DNA from: Betaproteobacteria bacterium SG8_41
Lineage (GTDB): Bacteria; Pseudomonadota; Gammaproteobacteria; Burkholderiales; SG8-41
Length of the DNA: 64,000 nucleotides
Assembly: GCA_001303585.1 (NCBI GenBank)
Contig: LJTT01000014.1
Location: 25,743-89,742 of the forward strand
Reading direction: 5' to 3'
In this document: positions 27,287-38,254 of the stretch, piece by piece
Position numbering within the stretch: position 1 is the first letter of the stretch
Layout of the letters: each line of letters opens with the position of its first letter
Notes under the pieces: model-generated
The model's database searches: none
Told to the model about the DNA's origin: nothing
The model's input: the letters and a program-made list of their open reading frames with translations, nothing else
Program-made: the position numbers and the translations under genes

Positions 27287-27639
27287 GCCGCAGATGAACG
27301 CAGATATTAACGTCCGTGAAACGTAAAACGTGAAACGTGAAACGAGATTCCGGTACGGATACAAGCAGTTTCGATTTTCCGTCATGTCTGCGCGCATCAG
27401 CTTTTAGCTGTAGTTGAAATCCGATTCACGCTTCACAATTTACGGAATTGATGCGCGTGTATCGGCGTTTATCTGCAGTGAATCTCAAATTCAGAAGGCA
27501 GAGCGGTTTTTGTACAAGAGAATCGGCGTTTATCGGCGTGCATCGGCGGCTAAATATACGGGGCGCGGGGTTCTATTCTTGGATAAACACATCTGCGTGT
27601 ATCTGCGTTTATCTGCGGCTAAATCGGGTTTTTGCACTA
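27287..27639. repeat. Interspersed intergenic repeat, locus E (353 bp without a gene)
   Basis: The largest array, separating nirJ from nirN. It carries CGTGAAACGTAAAACGTGAAACGTGAAACG (27309-27338), GATTCACGCTTCACAATTTACGG, and three blocks of CTGCGTTTATCTGCGG-like words (27452-27478, 27529-27553, 27592-27622). No coding sequence, promoter or RNA gene was recognised in it. Confidence 0.75.
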
Positions 27640-28836
27640 CTAGACACTCGTGCGGGCGCGGCTGTAGGGCGTCACCGCGATCCGATCACGCGACTGCGCA
27701 AGTCCGATTTCCTCATCGGTCAGATAGCACGCGGGATCCTCTTCCCAGGGATCACCCGTCAGCTGCTGGGCGCGCACGCGCGTATTGCCGCCACAGATAT
27801 CAAAATACGCGCATTCGCCGCACCGGCCCTTTATCCGCCGGGGACTCGCCTTCAGCCCCGCCATCAGGGGATCGCTCGTGTCCTTCCAGATCTCCGAGAA
27901 CGGCCGCTCCCGTACATTGCCAAGGGAGTAGTGCCACCACATCGTGTCGGGGTGGACGTTGCCGACGTTGTCGATGTTGGCAACGTTCACGCCGGACGAG
28001 TTACCGCCCCACTGCGCGAGCTTCGCGCGCAGGTGTCCTTCCTTCTCCGGAAAACGCGCCCTCGCCCAATGCAGCAGATAAACCCCGTCGGCGTCGTTAT
28101 TTCCCGTCACGAACTCCTTCGGCGTGCCTCGTTCGAGATGGTCCCAGCACGCGCCGAAGATCACGTCCATGACCCGGCGCGAGGTCGCCAGCATGGCATC
28201 GTGCTTGCGGTTTACGTTGCCGCGGCCCGCGTAATTGAGATGGGACAGGTAGAACTTGTCGATGCCCTCGTGATCCACCAGTTGGAGCAGTCCCGGCAAG
28301 TCGTGCGCGTTGTCTTGCGTAACCGTGAACCGGACGCCGACCTTGATGCCGGCCTTGCGGCAAAACCGGATCCCCGCAAGCGAAGCATCGAACGCCCCCT
28401 GCTTGCGGCGAAAGCGGTCGTGCGTCTCCTGAATGCCGTCGAGACTTACGCCGACATAATCAAAGCCAATGGCGGCAATACGGTCGATGTTCTCCGGTCC
28501 GATCAGCGTTCCATTCGATGACAAACCGACGTAAAAGCCCATTGCTTTCGCGTGCCGGGCAAGGTCGAAGATATCCGGCCGCAACAGCGGCTCGCCGCCG
28601 GAAAGGATCAGCACCGGCACGCCGAAGCGCTTCAGGTCTTCCATGACGGCATGAATTTCGGCAGTCGAAAGCTCGCCGGGAAAATCCCGGTCCGCCGAAA
28701 TCGAATAGCAGTGCTGGCAAGTAAGGTTGCAGCGCCGGATCAGGTTCCAGATCACGACCGGTCCGGGCGCAACGCGCTTCGGCCCGAGGGGGGTCGGGTC
28801 GCGCAGCTCCTGCATGAATTGCGTCACGCGAAACAT
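27640..28836 (-). CDS. nirJ: Heme d1 biosynthesis radical SAM protein NirJ
   Basis: 398 aa. The radical SAM cluster motif CNLTCQHC is near residue 36 and GGEPLLR near 81. A C-terminal auxiliary cluster region has conserved cysteines (CGECAYFDICGG and the final C near 377), typical of the SPASM-like NirJ group. NirJ removes the two propionate side chains and helps form the d1 carbonyls from didecarboxysiroheme. Repeats flank it on both sides (loci E and F), so it is physically separated from the other nir genes although on the same strand. The ATG at 28836 has no clear ribosome site. Confidence 0.92.
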   Translation of the reverse strand: MFRVTQFMQELRDPTPLGPKRVAPGPVVIWNLIRRCNLTCQHCYSISADRDFPGELSTAEIHAVMEDLKRFGVPVLILSGGEPLLRPDIFDLARHAKAMGFYVGLSSNGTLIGPENIDRIAAIGFDYVGVSLDGIQETHDRFRRKQGAFDASLAGIRFCRKAGIKVGVRFTVTQDNAHDLPGLLQLVDHEGIDKFYLSHLNYAGRGNVNRKHDAMLATSRRVMDVIFGACWDHLERGTPKEFVTGNNDADGVYLLHWARARFPEKEGHLRAKLAQWGGNSSGVNVANIDNVGNVHPDTMWWHYSLGNVRERPFSEIWKDTSDPLMAGLKASPRRIKGRCGECAYFDICGGNTRVRAQQLTGDPWEEDPACYLTDEEIGLAQSRDRIAVTPYSRARTSV

Positions 28837-28841
28837 GATTT

Positions 28842-29046
28842 TCTAGCCGCCGATGAACGCCAATACCGATTCGTAAATCGCAACTCGTGAGTCGCAAGTC
28901 GGATTCAAGCCGCAGATAAACGCCGATGAACGCCGATTTTGATCACCGTGAAACGTAAACTGCGTTCCCGACATGGATGAAAATGCGTCTGATCTCATAT
29001 CTGTGTTTATCTGCGTTTACCTGCGGTTTCAAATGGTTGTTTCCGG
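28842..29046. repeat. Interspersed intergenic repeat, locus F
   Basis: Between nirJ and nirH. GCCGCAGATAAACGCCGATGAACGCCG (28911-28937), GTGAAACGTAAAC and TCTGTGTTTATCTGCGTTTACCTGCGG (29001-29027) are the clear copies. It interrupts what is otherwise a tight nir operon. Confidence 0.65.
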
Positions 29047-29556
29047 TCACTGGTCACGGTTGGCGAGGCGCAGGCCGGTTTTCTTCAAAATCCGCGTGCT
29101 GTATAGCACCTCGTGGCCGCGATCGGCGGTGCCGGCGAGTGCCGCGATTTCCCGCACCTTGGCCTCGACGTCGGCACGACTCCTGCCATGCACCATGGCA
29201 AAGAGGTTATAAGGCCACTCCGGCAGGTGCCGGACGCGCAGGTAGCAGTGGGTCACGAACGGCAGCGCCCCAATGCGGCGACCGAGCTCATCTGCCCGAT
29301 CATCCGGCACGTCCCACACGCTCATCCCGTTGGAGCGGTAGCCAAGCGCGTAGTGATTCGGCACGACACCGACCCGGCGGATGGCACCCGCGGCCAGCAT
29401 TCTGCGCATACGGGACATGACCTCCTCGGCCGAGACTCCGACCTGCTCGGCCACGGCTTCGTAGGGACGTGGCACCAGCGGCAGTCCGGCCTGTGTCGCG
29501 ACGACGATGCGCCGGTCCACGGCGTCCGGAGCGAAGGGCTCGGCGGGCACGTTCAT
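29047..29556 (-). CDS. nirH: Siroheme decarboxylase subunit (NirH-like)
   Basis: 169 aa, Lrp/AsnC-like fold repurposed as a siroheme decarboxylase subunit. The segments DAVDRRIVVATQAGLPLVPRPYEAVA, GAIRRVGVVPNHYALGY and MSVWDVPD are diagnostic. It removes the C12/C18 acetate carboxyls of siroheme together with the DL and G partners. The ATG overlaps the stop of the preceding gene (GCATGA), so translation is coupled. The DNA-binding helix-turn-helix is degenerate, as in the family. Confidence 0.85.
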   Translation of the reverse strand: MNVPAEPFAPDAVDRRIVVATQAGLPLVPRPYEAVAEQVGVSAEEVMSRMRRMLAAGAIRRVGVVPNHYALGYRSNGMSVWDVPDDRADELGRRIGALPFVTHCYLRVRHLPEWPYNLFAMVHGRSRADVEAKVREIAALAGTADRGHEVLYSTRILKKTGLRLANRDQ

Positions 29557-29996
29557 GCGGCAAGCGTCAGGCCGACGAAGTATTCCTCGGCCTTGGGCAT
29601 GAGGTAGACACGATGGCCGGTCTCCCGCTCGATGCGGGCGGCCGCGTCTTCGAGCCCCTCCGGCGTTTCTGTAGCCAGCACGAACCACATATTGAAGGCA
29701 TGCTCGCGCTCATAGTTATGCGCCACCTCGGGTAACGCGTTCACTTTCTCCGCCACCCGCTCGAACTCAGCTTGCGGAACTTTCATGGCGGCGAGTGCAT
29801 ATGCGCCCCCCAGGCGCTCGACCTGCCACAACGGCCCGAAGCGCGTCAACACGCGCTGGTCGAGCAGCCGCCGGATGCGCTCGATCAGCTCGTGCTCGCT
29901 GATGCCGAGCCGCGCCGCCGCATCGAGGAACGGCCGCTCGCTCACCGGAAAATCGCCCTGCAGCGCGTTGATGACAGCGCGGTCGAGCTCATCCAT
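29553..29996 (-). CDS. nirG: Siroheme decarboxylase subunit (NirG-like)
   Basis: 147 aa, same Lrp-like family: MDELDRAVINALQGDFPVSERPF at the start, RFGPLWQVERLGGAYALAAMKVP in the middle and the NYEREHAFNMWFVLATETPEG loop. It overlaps the 3' end of nirDL by a few bases. G and H could be interchanged; which is which cannot be settled from the sequence alone. Confidence 0.8.
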   Translation of the reverse strand: MDELDRAVINALQGDFPVSERPFLDAAARLGISEHELIERIRRLLDQRVLTRFGPLWQVERLGGAYALAAMKVPQAEFERVAEKVNALPEVAHNYEREHAFNMWFVLATETPEGLEDAAARIERETGHRVYLMPKAEEYFVGLTLAA

Positions 29997-30969
29997 GAGC
30001 CGCCTCCGTCACGTACCGGGCACCGCGCTGCTTGAAGCGGCGGCAGCTGAACAGCACCTCCCTTGGAAAATCCCCAAGCCCGCAGCGCTCGCACAGCGCC
30101 GCGAGCTGCGCAAGAACCGTTTCGCGGCTGCGGCCGTGGATCATGCAAAACAGGTTGTAGGGCCATCTTGGCAGCGCGCGTGGCCGCCGGTAGCACAGCG
30201 TGACTTCCCGCTCCGCGGCAAGGCGGCGCCCCGCCTGTTCAACCATTGCGTCCGGGACATCGAACACCACCATCGCGTTGGCACCGAAGCCGAGCTCATG
30301 ATGTCGGACCACGACGCCAAAACGCCGGATGACGCCGGCCTCGAGCCAGCGCTGCAGCTGGGCAATTGCCCCGGATTCGGTCATGCCCGCGCGACGCCCG
30401 AGTTCCGCGTAAGGCCTCTCGGTGATGGTAATTCCCGGCTGCAGCGCGGCCACGAGCTCGGCCTCTGCCGCCCCCAAAACGAGCGGCCCGGCCACGGCCC
30501 GCGACCCGCGCACAGGCACCGTGCCGTCGCGCAGATCAAAGCCGAGATCGATGTGAAAGTCCTCCTCGAGAGGCAATGACAGGACCGGCAAGCCGCACTC
30601 ATGCTCGATTTCCGCCAGCACGGCGGCCAGCCGCTCACTGTCCGGCGCAGTCGCGACAAACCAGAGATTCCACTCGTGCTCGCGCTCGTAATTGTGGTTG
30701 ACCTCGGGATGCGCGCTGACAAGTCGCGCAACTTCCGACAGCCGGTCTCCCGGCACCTGCAAGGCAGCGAGCGTGCTCGACCCGATGCAGTTGGGCACGA
30801 ACACCGCGCCAATGCGGCTCACGGCCCCTTCTGCCGCAAGTTTCCTGTACGCCTGGATGACTTCCGCTGGTTCTATGTCGCAGTGACGCGCGATTTCGGC
30901 AAACGGCTCCGGACACAGCGGGAAGGCACGCTGAAAATCGTTCAGCAGCCGCAACTCGAGCCCGTTCAT
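29989..30969 (-). CDS. nirDL: Siroheme decarboxylase NirDL (fused D and L)
   Basis: 326 aa with two tandem Lrp-like modules: residues 1-150 (ELRLLNDFQRAFPLCPEPF ... NYEREHEWNLWFVAT) and about 170-326 (LVAALQPGITITERPYAELGRRAG ... CYRRPRALPRWPYNLFCMIHG). This is the fused NirDL architecture seen in many denitrifiers. With G and H it converts siroheme to 12,18-didecarboxysiroheme. Start at 30969, a 1-nt gap from the nirF stop. The ORF extends upstream but that part overlaps nirF. Confidence 0.88.
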   Translation of the reverse strand: MNGLELRLLNDFQRAFPLCPEPFAEIARHCDIEPAEVIQAYRKLAAEGAVSRIGAVFVPNCIGSSTLAALQVPGDRLSEVARLVSAHPEVNHNYEREHEWNLWFVATAPDSERLAAVLAEIEHECGLPVLSLPLEEDFHIDLGFDLRDGTVPVRGSRAVAGPLVLGAAEAELVAALQPGITITERPYAELGRRAGMTESGAIAQLQRWLEAGVIRRFGVVVRHHELGFGANAMVVFDVPDAMVEQAGRRLAAEREVTLCYRRPRALPRWPYNLFCMIHGRSRETVLAQLAALCERCGLGDFPREVLFSCRRFKQRGARYVTEAAHG

Positions 30970-30970
30970 G

Positions 30971-32149
30971 TCACAGCCCCATGCGGAAAGCGCGCGAGGT
31001 AAAGAAGATCCCACTCGGGTTGTCGACCAGGAGCAGCGAGCGGAGCTCGAGCGTCGCCGTGTCGTAGACCAAGACACGGCTGTCGTCGCGTGCCGAGATC
31101 CAGACCGCCTCGCCGCGTGGCGTGAATTCCATGTGCAGCACCGCTTTGCCAGGCACGAGCGTCTTCACAATTGTTTGCGTCTCGACGTCGATCACCTGGA
31201 CCTTCTCATTTTCCGGAAACGCGAAGTTGACCCAGACCTGGCGCCCATCGGGCCGCGCCATGACAAATACCGGCTGGCCGGCAACTTTGATCCGCCCAGC
31301 CTCCCGCCACGTTGCAGTATCGACAACCAGCACCTCGTGGCGTCCGACCGCGGGCAGGAAAGCCAGGCTGCCAGCCATCGCCCAGCCTTCCAGATGCGGC
31401 ATCTTGTAGACGGGGAGCGGCTGCTCGCCCCTGCCATAGCCGGCAAGCACGCGCTTCACGCCGCGCTCGGGATGCCAGAGATCGAGCATGGCCACACCGT
31501 CCTCGCCGAAAAGACCCGCAAGATAATAGCGCCCGTCGGGTGTAACCAATGCGTCGTAGGGCTGCCGCCCGACGTCCTTGAACTTGGTCAACTTCGGCAC
31601 CCGCGGCTCCGACAGGTCGGCCACCCAGATCTGCCCGGCCTCGAACAAGCTGAAGGCAAACTGGTTGCCAGCCGAATCCTCCAGGCCGACCACTTTGGCG
31701 CGCTGGCTGCCGTCCCCGTAAGCAGCCGGGATGTCGGCGAGCAATTCCAGCGTTTCAGCGTCGAAAACGCGCACGCCGCCGGGCGTGTAGTTCGCGGCGG
31801 CGATAAGCCTGCCGTCCTGCGAAATGGCCCCACCGATGCTGTTGCCGGATTGAACCACGCGCACATCGATGCGCATGCGCAGGAGATCCACTTTGGTGAG
31901 GCCGCCATCGCGCCCGAAGACGTAGGCATAGCGTCCATCCCTCGAAAACACGACCGACGCATGCGACAGGTCGCCCAGCCCCTCGACGGCGCCCAGCTTG
32001 GTCTCCCGGGTGGTGTCCACGATCTGCACGCGCCCCGCCGCGCGTTCGATGATGACGCCAAGATCGCCCGTGCCGCGCAGCTCGGTCTGCACGCAACCGG
32101 CAAGGGCCGTCAGGGTTATCGCTGCCAGCGCCGCGGATCTAGCGCTCAT
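30971..32149 (-). CDS. nirF: Heme d1 biosynthesis lipoprotein NirF
   Basis: 392 aa. The lipobox LTALAGC predicts acylation of Cys 19, so it is anchored in the periplasmic membrane face. The remainder is a d1-type beta-propeller (GDLGVIIERAAGRVQIVDTT to the end) like NirS and NirN but without a heme c domain. It oxidises or binds late d1 precursors (dihydro-d1 dehydrogenase). The ATG overlaps the end of nirC by 11 nt. Confidence 0.92.
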   Translation of the reverse strand: MSARSAALAAITLTALAGCVQTELRGTGDLGVIIERAAGRVQIVDTTRETKLGAVEGLGDLSHASVVFSRDGRYAYVFGRDGGLTKVDLLRMRIDVRVVQSGNSIGGAISQDGRLIAAANYTPGGVRVFDAETLELLADIPAAYGDGSQRAKVVGLEDSAGNQFAFSLFEAGQIWVADLSEPRVPKLTKFKDVGRQPYDALVTPDGRYYLAGLFGEDGVAMLDLWHPERGVKRVLAGYGRGEQPLPVYKMPHLEGWAMAGSLAFLPAVGRHEVLVVDTATWREAGRIKVAGQPVFVMARPDGRQVWVNFAFPENEKVQVIDVETQTIVKTLVPGKAVLHMEFTPRGEAVWISARDDSRVLVYDTATLELRSLLLVDNPSGIFFTSRAFRMGL

Positions 32150-32474
32150 TGGGAAATCCTTTGAGCAATTCGTTTACGATCCAGTCGGCTTCCGCCTCGG
32201 TCATGAACGCGCCCCATGGCGGCATCGGCGTGCCCGGACGCCCGCCGAGAATCGTGGCCTTCAGGCCCTCGGCCGGCTTCTGCTTCAGTGCCTGCGGCGT
32301 AAGCGGCGGCCCAAGCCCGCCATTGAGCGTCATGCCGTGACAGGAACCGCAGTCCTGGCGCACGAGACGGACCAGCTCTTTCTGCCGCGCGGCGCCAACG
32401 GTTTGCGCTGCGGCAAGGCTCGCGGCGAATAAGAGGGCGCTCACCAGCCACAGCGCTCGATGGAATGAAGACAT
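32139..32474 (-). CDS. nirC: c-type cytochrome NirC (cytochrome c55x)
   Basis: 111 aa. Signal peptide (ALWLVSALLFAASLAAAQ, cleavage after AAA) and one heme c site CGSCH at residues 42-46, with a possible methionine ligand near PGTPMPPWG. It is a small periplasmic electron donor in nirS clusters, possibly feeding NirF/NirN maturation. The predicted transcription start from the FNR-type box at 32509 falls at the ATG itself, so the mRNA may be leaderless. Confidence 0.88.
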   Translation of the reverse strand: MSSFHRALWLVSALLFAASLAAAQTVGAARQKELVRLVRQDCGSCHGMTLNGGLGPPLTPQALKQKPAEGLKATILGGRPGTPMPPWGAFMTEAEADWIVNELLKGFPNER

Positions 32475-32508
32475 GCACAGAACATGCGGGAGCCAAGCCC
32501 TGGAGGTG

Positions 32509-32522
32509 TTGATTTGGATCAA
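32509..32522. promoter_or_regulatory. FNR/DNR-type box 11
   Basis: Perfect TTGAT-TTGG-ATCAA palindrome upstream of nirC. It gives the nirCFDLGH(J) genes a promoter independent of nirS. Confidence 0.75.
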
Positions 32523-32699
32523 CAATCCCCCCGCGTCGTTCCTCATGCGCCCTGTGGCATTTCATGCGGCACGTGCCGCGTCGGCGCCGGCAAACGGCAA
32601 AATCCCGGCATCTGCAATCACCACTTTTTGCGTCGCCCAGACGTGGCCAGCGCCCAAGTTCACCCTTGCGGATCGGTCGCGCGGGCCCCGGAAACAAAC

Positions 32700-32724
32700 G
32701 CGCGCGGCGGGGTCCGCCGCGCGC
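32700..32724 (-). terminator. Hairpin terminator after nirSM
   Basis: GCGCGCGGCGG and its complement with a GGT loop, 11-bp stem. On the minus strand it is followed by GTTTGTTTCC, fitting a transcript end between nirM (ends 32789) and nirC. Confidence 0.6.
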
Positions 32725-32788
32725 TGGTAAATGAGATCCTCCGCCGTCGATGAGCGGGAATGTGCGCCAGCCCATCCCCGCGGCACCG

Positions 32789-33103
32789 CTATAGCGCCAG
32801 GATAAAGCTCACCATCTTTTTGAGGTCGGCATCGGATACCGCGGGATTGGGCGGCATCGGCACCGGTCCCCACACGCCCTTCCCGCCCTTCTTTATCTTC
32901 TGGGCGAGCATGTCGGCGGCATCCTTCTGGCCCTTGTACTTCTTTGCCACATCCTTGTAGGACGGACCGACCAGCTTCTTGTCGATCGCATGGCAGGCCG
33001 TGCAGTTGTACTTCTTGAGCAGGGCCTCGCTGGCTTGCGCCGCCGGCATCGCGCAGATGCCGGCAGTAGCCAGGAGGGTTACGAACAGGATACGACCGCG
33101 CAT
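32789..33103 (-). CDS. nirM: Cytochrome c551 (NirM), electron donor to NirS
   Basis: 104 aa. Signal peptide (RGRILFVTLLATAGICAMPAAQA), heme site CTACH at 34-38, lysine-rich surface (KKYKGQKDAADMLAQKIKKGGKG), and a Met ligand in GPVPMPPN (about 83). This is the family donor to cytochrome cd1. The ATG at 33103 follows AAGGAG by 6 nt. It is the second gene of the nirSM unit (gap 13 bp). Confidence 0.92.
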   Translation of the reverse strand: MRGRILFVTLLATAGICAMPAAQASEALLKKYNCTACHAIDKKLVGPSYKDVAKKYKGQKDAADMLAQKIKKGGKGVWGPVPMPPNPAVSDADLKKMVSFILAL

Positions 33104-33116
33104 TGCAGCTCCTTTA

Positions 33117-34965
<1,849 letters not shown>

Positions 34966-35039
34966 GGTTACGAGCCGTCGTCGTCCCCTAAACTCGCCCG
35001 GAAGTCAATCTGCCGAAACCCCGCGCAAGGAGGCAATTC

Positions 35040-35921
35040 GTGCAAGGCGAGGGTACCGCCTGTTCACGCCCGGATCATGGCCGCGCGGGCACCGTTTACC
35101 TGATCGGCGCGGGGCCCGGTGACCCCGAGCTGCTGACGTTGCGCGCGCTGCGCCGGCTGCAGCAGGCCGACGTCGTGGTCTACGACAACCTGATTGGCGA
35201 TGGCATTCTTGAGCTCGCCGCGTCCGGCGCCGAACGCGTCTATGCCGGCAAACGCTGCAGCCGTCATTCGATGCCGCAGGCGGAGATCAACCAGCTGCTG
35301 GTCAGCCTCGCGCTCGCGGGTAAATGCGTCGCGCGACTGAAAGGCGGTGATCCGTTCTTTTTCGGGCGCGGGGGAGAGGAGATCGAAGCGCTCGCGAGCT
35401 GCGGCATACCCTACGAGGTGGTGCCGGGCATCACGGCGGCAAACGGCGTTGCCAGCTACGCGGGCATTCCGTTAACCCACCGCGAGCATGCGCAATCCTG
35501 CATTTTCGCGACCGGGCACCTGAAGGACGGCACGGTAAACCTCGACTGGGAAGCGCTCGCGCGGCCGCATCAGACCGCCGTAATCTACATGGGCCTTGGC
35601 GGGCTCCAGGTCATCTGCCGCCAGCTGGTCAGGCACGGCATGCCGGCGGCGACGCCAGCGGCGGCGGTGCAATCGGGCACCACCCAGGACCAGCGCGTGG
35701 TTACCGGCACCCTCGACACCCTGCCGGACCTCGTGGCTGCCGTGGGCCTCAAATCTCCCGTGCTGCTGATCGTGGGGGAAGTGGTGAAGCTCCATCGCCG
35801 CCTGGCATGGTTTGCGCCGGAGCTGCTGGATCGGGCCGCTTCGATTTCGGAATGTCTGCCCAGCGAATCACAGCGCCTTGATCCGGTCATGCTCGCATCG
35901 ATGCAACGCCATAACACGTGA
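35040..35921 (+). CDS. cobA: Uroporphyrinogen-III C-methyltransferase (SUMT)
   Basis: 293 aa. [37 protein letters not shown] is the SUMT N-terminal motif, and [19 protein letters not shown] and [21 protein letters not shown] follow. It methylates uroporphyrinogen III at C2 and C7 to give precorrin-2, the branch toward siroheme and heme d1. GTG start at 35040 after AAGGAGG. Its location divergent from nirS indicates a role in d1 supply. Confidence 0.93.
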   Translation: MQGEGTACSRPDHGRAGTVYLIGAGPGDPELLTLRALRRLQQADVVVYDNLIGDGILELAASGAERVYAGKRCSRHSMPQAEINQLLVSLALAGKCVARLKGGDPFFFGRGGEEIEALASCGIPYEVVPGITAANGVASYAGIPLTHREHAQSCIFATGHLKDGTVNLDWEALARPHQTAVIYMGLGGLQVICRQLVRHGMPAATPAAAVQSGTTQDQRVVTGTLDTLPDLVAAVGLKSPVLLIVGEVVKLHRRLAWFAPELLDRAASISECLPSESQRLDPVMLASMQRHNT

Positions 35922-37819
35922 CAGTCCGGCTACTGCTGGTCAACCCCCGCTTTAACGAAAGCTTCTGGAGCTTCCGCTGGGCGCTGCGCGAGGTGCTTTC
36001 GGGCAAGCGCGCGGTCAACCCGCCGCTCGGTCTCGCCACGCTGGCGGCACTGTGCCCGCCGGACTGGGAGGTCCGAATCGTCGATGAAAACATCGAGCCC
36101 GTTCCGCTGAGGCCTGATGCCGACATCGTCGGGGTGTGCGGAATGGGCGCGCAGCATCGCCGCCAGGCCGAGCTATTGCGCCATTTTCGCAGGCAGGGCT
36201 ACCACACCGTCGCGGGCGGGAGCTATGCGTCGCTTTGTCCGGAGCGCTATGCGGCCCTTGCCGACACCGTCGTATCGGGCGAGGCGGAGTACATCTGGAA
36301 AGCGTTCTGCCGCGACTTCACGGCCGGCCGGCCCCGCCCGCTCTATCGCGAAACCGGCACGGTCGCGCTAGCCGACTCCCCGGTTCCGCGCTTTGATCTC
36401 CTGAAGCTGCGCGACTACACCACGGCGACGCTGCAGTTCTCGCGCGGCTGCCCGTTCCGCTGCGAGTTTTGCGACATCATCGTGATGTTCGGGCGCCGGC
36501 CGCGCTGGAAGACGTTGCGGCAGGTCGAGCGCGAGCTCGATGCGCTGCGGGCGCTCAAGGTGCACAACGTGTTTTTCGTGGACGACAATCTGATCGGAAA
36601 CAAAGCAGTCGCAAAAGAGCTCCTGCGTTTTCTCGAGGACTACCAGAACCGTCACGACTACCGCTTCAATTTCGGGACGGAAGCCTCTCTCAATCTCGCG
36701 CAGGACACCGAGCTGCTGCAGCTCATGCGCAGGGCCAGCTTCGAGTGGGTATTCATCGGCATCGAGTCAACTGACGAACAGACCCTCAGGGAAGCGCGAA
36801 AAACACAGAACGTCCGCGAGGATGCGCTGACCTCGATCCGTCGCATCTTTGAGCATGGCATCGACGTCCTGGCGGGGTTCATCGTCGGTTTCGACAACGA
36901 CACCCCGGCAACCTTCGAGCAGCAGCATCGCTTTATTTCGAGCTCGGGAATCCAGGTCGCGATGATCGGGCTGCTCACCGCGCTTCCCAGAACGCCGCTC
37001 CACGAGCGGCTGCGCAAAGAGGGACGGCTGCTCGGCGAAGCCGATGCGAGCGATAACACGCAGCTGGCGACCAATGTCGTGCCGAAGCGGATGGGCTACG
37101 AAGAGATGATTGGCGGCTACCAGAAACTCTATTGGCGCCTGCTCTCCGACAGCGGCATCGCGCGGCGCGTGCAAAACAAGGCGCGCCATATGCGCATGCC
37201 GGTTTATCGCGGCGTTTACACGCCCGCTGAGCGCATCTCGATCCTTGCCCGTCTTCTCGTGAGGGGGCTTCTGCCTGGAGGCATTTCGCGCGTTCTTCAG
37301 TTCGCGCGCAGCCTGCCGTGGACGGCGCCCGCCAAGATCCCGCTCGCGATCATGGACTGGATCGCGGCGCTGTCGATGCGGGACTTCGTCGAGCGGCATT
37401 TCCGGGGGGCGCCGGCCACCGACAGTGCCGCGGCCATGCGTTGGTTTATCGCATTGCAGCGCGCCGTCGGACGGCAACTGGCGCGCGCCGGCGCCGCGGT
37501 TGAGCTGAACCTCGAGCAAGGTCTCGCGCCGCACCTGCAAATCCGGTTGAAGGGAGCGCTCGGGCGCGCGTTCTTCTCGCGCTTTGCGCGCAGGCTGCCC
37601 CGGCTGCTGCGGCGAACCCAGGCGCGCGTGACGCTGATTGTCGAGGAAGCGCAACAACAACAACTGCGCCACCTGCAACGCATGCTCGCCCGGCTGACAC
37701 GCTATGGCGACCGTATTTACATTTCCGTGGCCGAGCCGCTGCGCACGCGCGTGGCAGTCGACTCTTCGGTATTCCACCTCATGCTCGAGCCTTGGAGCGA
37801 CGTCCGCGCACAGCGCTGA
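35918..37819 (+). CDS. B12-binding radical SAM protein (DUF4070 type)
   Basis: 633 aa. A cobalamin-binding-type N-terminus ([19 protein letters not shown]) is followed by the radical SAM cluster motif CPFRCEFC near 180 and a C-terminal DUF4070-like region ([40 protein letters not shown]). The GTG start overlaps the cobA stop by 4 nt, so it is coupled to d1/siroheme methylation. A role in tetrapyrrole modification is possible; the reaction is not known to me. The B12 contact DxHxxG is not obvious, so cobalamin binding is uncertain. Confidence 0.8.
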   Translation: MTVRLLLVNPRFNESFWSFRWALREVLSGKRAVNPPLGLATLAALCPPDWEVRIVDENIEPVPLRPDADIVGVCGMGAQHRRQAELLRHFRRQGYHTVAGGSYASLCPERYAALADTVVSGEAEYIWKAFCRDFTAGRPRPLYRETGTVALADSPVPRFDLLKLRDYTTATLQFSRGCPFRCEFCDIIVMFGRRPRWKTLRQVERELDALRALKVHNVFFVDDNLIGNKAVAKELLRFLEDYQNRHDYRFNFGTEASLNLAQDTELLQLMRRASFEWVFIGIESTDEQTLREARKTQNVREDALTSIRRIFEHGIDVLAGFIVGFDNDTPATFEQQHRFISSSGIQVAMIGLLTALPRTPLHERLRKEGRLLGEADASDNTQLATNVVPKRMGYEEMIGGYQKLYWRLLSDSGIARRVQNKARHMRMPVYRGVYTPAERISILARLLVRGLLPGGISRVLQFARSLPWTAPAKIPLAIMDWIAALSMRDFVERHFRGAPATDSAAAMRWFIALQRAVGRQLARAGAAVELNLEQGLAPHLQIRLKGALGRAFFSRFARRLPRLLRRTQARVTLIVEEAQQQQLRHLQRMLARLTRYGDRIYISVAEPLRTRVAVDSSVFHLMLEPWSDVRAQR

Positions 37820-37851
37820 CTGCGACAAGCCGGACCTTCTTTTTCCATTTC

Positions 37852-37865
37852 TTGATGGGTATCAA
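37852..37865. promoter_or_regulatory. FNR/DNR-type box 13
   Basis: Perfect TTGAT-GGGT-ATCAA palindrome. The predicted plus-strand start near 37900 leaves about 73 nt before the DUF2249 gene. Confidence 0.75.
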
Positions 37866-37972
37866 GGCAGCACTGAGACGGCCTGCCTATCCTTACCGCG
37901 GCATGCCGGACCCGGCGGGCAGGTAAAAATTCCGAAACCCGGCCGGGCAGTCTTTGCAGCAGGCGGGCCACC

Positions 37973-38254
37973 ATGGGTGAAAGCGTCGAGCGGAAGACAC
38001 TTGAGCTGTTTCGCAGCATCGATGCGCGGGGGTGGGAGCCGCCCCAGCCGTTCGAGCGCATGCTCGAGACGCTCGAAGAACTCCCGCGCGGGTCGAAAGT
38101 GGTCATGCTGGTGCCCTGCGAACCGCGCCCGCTGTTCAGAACCCTCAAGGCGAACGGGTTTGATTACCGCTGCCGCTTCGATCCCGCGGGTCACTTCGAA
38201 GTAACGGTCTGGCACGCGGCTGACACACTCGCCTCCTCAGCCAGTCTCGACTGA
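37973..38254 (+). CDS. DUF2249 protein
   Basis: 93 aa. The DUF2249 core ERMLETLEELPRGSKVVMLVPCEPRPLFRTLKANGF is present, with a conserved Cys in the strand PCEPRPL. DUF2249 domains are common beside hemerythrins and nitrite/NO-metabolism genes; the function is not established. Its last 64 bp overlap the 3' end of the convergent COX15-like gene. Confidence 0.8.
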   Translation: MGESVERKTLELFRSIDARGWEPPQPFERMLETLEELPRGSKVVMLVPCEPRPLFRTLKANGFDYRCRFDPAGHFEVTVWHAADTLASSASLD

